From contig NZ_CP117167.1 of assembly GCF_028596025.1 (NCBI RefSeq), forward strand, positions 4,898,001-4,962,000: 64,000 bases of DNA. Direction: 5' to 3'. Positions 62,284 to 64,000 of the stretch are shown here, one piece after another. A program made the translations under genes and the position numbers. The notes beneath the pieces were generated by a model that saw nothing but the letters and a program-made list of their open reading frames with translations, was not told the DNA's origin and ran no database searches. Within the stretch, counting starts at the first letter, position 1. The number at the start of each line of letters is the position of its first letter. Origin of the DNA: Mucilaginibacter jinjuensis. GTDB lineage: Bacteria > Bacteroidota > Bacteroidia > Sphingobacteriales > Sphingobacteriaceae.

Positions 62284-63915
62284 TTAATCAACATTATCGT
62301 GTAAAAACGAGTTGTTTTTTCTGATCTCAGTTTGGCCGTCTGTATCGGTTAATGAAAACCTTGAGATCTGGCTCTCGTCAGACATTGGCGTTTGCTGCAG
62401 TGCAATTTCCTTACGTTTGTAAGCAGGTACATTTTCCAGCTCCTGTAAGTTGCCGTTGCGCAGTTTCATGCTCAGGTCTTTCAAACGCATAATACGCTCG
62501 CGAGATTTACGCAACTGCTCTTCGATAGATTCATCAGTTTTGTGATCATCCGCACCAACAACCGGTTGCGGCTCTGGTTCAGGCTCTGGCTGGGTAACAG
62601 GTTCTGCCTGCATCACCGGCTCAAAATTCATTACAGACTCAGTTACCTTGAAGGTAAACTCGATACCCGGCTCGCTATCATTGCTTGGTGCAGCAGCTGG
62701 CTCCTCTGGCATTAGGCTATGCTTAATAACAGAAGGTTGCGATGATGACTGTTGATTAGCTTCTTCGCCTTTGGCAAACAGGTCAAATAAACCGGTTTGT
62801 TGCTTTTGTGTATCCTTTTTCAGGAACATTTCTGCATTGGCGTTAGCCTCTTCCGTTTTTGGCGTTACAAACTCGTTAATAGGTTTTACCAGTGGCGCAT
62901 TCTCAGGCACCAGCATTGATACTACCTTTTTATTGTTCTGTTCTTTTTCGCGCTCGTCTTTAGTTTGGAAACCTGTAGCGATGATGGTTACCGAAAGCTT
63001 ATCGCCCAGGGCCTCATCTTTACAGTTACCCCAAATTAAATCAGCAGCTAAACCGGCTTCTTCCTGAATGTAATCTGTAATAACAGAAACCTCATCCATC
63101 GTAACCTCTTTGTCGCCAGAGCTGATGTTTAACAGGATGTAGCGAGCACCTTCAATTTCGTTATCTTTCAATAACGGCGATGATAATGCACCTTCTACAG
63201 CACGCAGCGCACGGTTTTCACCTTCAGCTGCACAGCTACCCATGATAGATACACCGCTGTCGCGCATTACTGTGCGCACATCTTTAAAGTCAACGTTGAT
63301 ATAACCCGGTAAGGTGATAATCTCTGCAATACCTTTGGCGGCTGTAGTTAATATATCATCGGCTTGCGCAAAGGCAGAACCTAAGGTTAAGTTTCCGAAG
63401 ATCTGGCGAAGACGGTCGTTAGAAATTACCAGGAAAGAATCTACATTTCTTTTCAGTTCTTCCAAACCTTCTTCGGCTTGCATTTTACGGCGTTTACCCT
63501 CGAAAGAGAAAGGCATAGTTATAATACCCACGGTTAGGATATCCATTTCGCGGGCTGCTTTAGCAATGATAGGGCTTGCACCGGTACCGGTACCGCCACC
63601 CATACCGGCAGTGATAAACAGCATTTTGGTGTTAACACCCAGCATTTGCTTAATATCGTCGATGTTTTCGATAGCCGAATTTTTACCTACTTCAGGTATA
63701 GATCCTGCTCCCATTCCTTCGGTTAAACTGGCGCCTAATTGTACCTTATTAGGTATTGGGCTTAACTCCAATGCCTGGGCATCGGTGTTACAGATTATGA
63801 AATCTACACCCATAATGCCTTGTCTGTACATGTGGTTTACTGCATTTCCACCGCCGCCTCCAACACCAATTACTTTGATGATAGAGGATTTTTCTTTTAA
63901 CATTTCAAACTGCAT
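62284..63915 (-). CDS. ftsZ: Cell division protein FtsZ
   Basis: 543 residues. The tubulin GTP-binding motif GGGTGTG is at 106-112, preceded by the GVGGGGGNAV loop at 17-25. The GTPase domain covers about 1-320. An unusually long, acidic and Gln/Pro-rich linker (about 330-490) is followed by the conserved tail with AYKRKE. FtsZ polymerises into the division ring. Start MQFEMLKEKS; Met5 is an alternative. The gene upstream (probably ftsA) lies beyond the window. 63916-64000 is AT-rich with no recognisable feature. Confidence 0.97.
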   Translation of the reverse strand: MQFEMLKEKSSIIKVIGVGGGGGNAVNHMYRQGIMGVDFIICNTDAQALELSPIPNKVQLGASLTEGMGAGSIPEVGKNSAIENIDDIKQMLGVNTKMLFITAGMGGGTGTGASPIIAKAAREMDILTVGIITMPFSFEGKRRKMQAEEGLEELKRNVDSFLVISNDRLRQIFGNLTLGSAFAQADDILTTAAKGIAEIITLPGYINVDFKDVRTVMRDSGVSIMGSCAAEGENRALRAVEGALSSPLLKDNEIEGARYILLNISSGDKEVTMDEVSVITDYIQEEAGLAADLIWGNCKDEALGDKLSVTIIATGFQTKDEREKEQNNKKVVSMLVPENAPLVKPINEFVTPKTEEANANAEMFLKKDTQKQQTGLFDLFAKGEEANQQSSSQPSVIKHSLMPEEPAAAPSNDSEPGIEFTFKVTESVMNFEPVMQAEPVTQPEPEPEPQPVVGADDHKTDESIEEQLRKSRERIMRLKDLSMKLRNGNLQELENVPAYKRKEIALQQTPMSDESQISRFSLTDTDGQTEIRKNNSFLHDNVD

Positions 63916-64000
63916 GATCTTGTTTTTCAGCTAAATGAGCATTGGCAAATCATTGACTTTGCTTAATGTAATAATAAAAGTTTTTCCACATAGTTTATTA

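Overview
The window is a gene-dense chromosomal stretch of a Bacteroidota bacterium, most likely Sphingobacteriaceae and probably Mucilaginibacter or a close relative. The reasons are the protein families present (OMP_b-brl TonB-type receptor, DUF5686, DUF2911, DUF4295 beside L28/L33, histone H1-like protein, BshC, class I FbaB aldolase, CrtYcd-type lycopene cyclase), the near absence of Shine-Dalgarno sequences, several TAnnTTTG -7 boxes, and many families of intergenic palindromes. Genus assignment is inference; no rRNA or tRNA gene was seen.

Layout. 0-7.4 kb: small hypotheticals, a DUF551 protein, an SDR oxidoreductase, an MFS transporter, a periplasmic class II cyclic-nucleotide phosphodiesterase and an AI-2E family permease. 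7.5-24.9 kb: ligA, a large DUF5686 surface protein, a four-gene run (aldo/keto reductase, Gfo/Idh/MocA oxidoreductase, DUF2911, secreted hypothetical), a chromosomal Vat-type streptogramin acetyltransferase, DUF885 and DinB proteins, a serine hydrolase, a TonB-type receptor, and a TauE/SafE plus DUF1634 pair. 25-36.5 kb: a catalytic and a degenerate M16 peptidase, FbaB aldolase, M28 peptidase, an orphan 57-residue peptide that looks like a RiPP precursor, a UbiD decarboxylase, dapA, CsbD and a short DUF433 protein. 36.5-52 kb: acs, the rpmB-rpmG-DUF4295-ftsY group, rimO, bshC, an Ldh-family dehydrogenase, an M1 peptidase and CocE-type hydrolase pair, a frameshifted pyridoxamine-phosphate-oxidase-like gene, and lpd. 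52-60 kb: carotenoid genes in two parts (crtZ; then crtI divergent from crtB-hypothetical-crtYcd-cytochrome b5), separated by an intact IS4-family element, murB and an ECF-like sigma factor. 60-64 kb: histone H1-like gene, an alpha-oxoamine synthase family enzyme and ftsZ.

How genes work together. CrtB, CrtI, CrtYcd and CrtZ together would convert geranylgeranyl diphosphate to zeaxanthin; the small cytochrome b5-like protein is translationally linked to the cyclase and could supply electrons. Several pairs are two-gene units: TauE/DUF1634, the two M16 genes, and the CocE/M1 peptidase pair. 

The most distinctive non-coding feature is the repeat content: at least a dozen kinds of palindromic or low-complexity intergenic sequence, one kind present about ten times, mostly where genes converge or end. 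One palindrome copy is split by the IS with an 11-bp target duplication. I found no phage, CRISPR, restriction or recognised defence system; the best candidates for something undescribed are the orphan precursor-like peptide, the four-hairpin cluster at 46.0 kb and the secreted protein inside the carotenoid operon.
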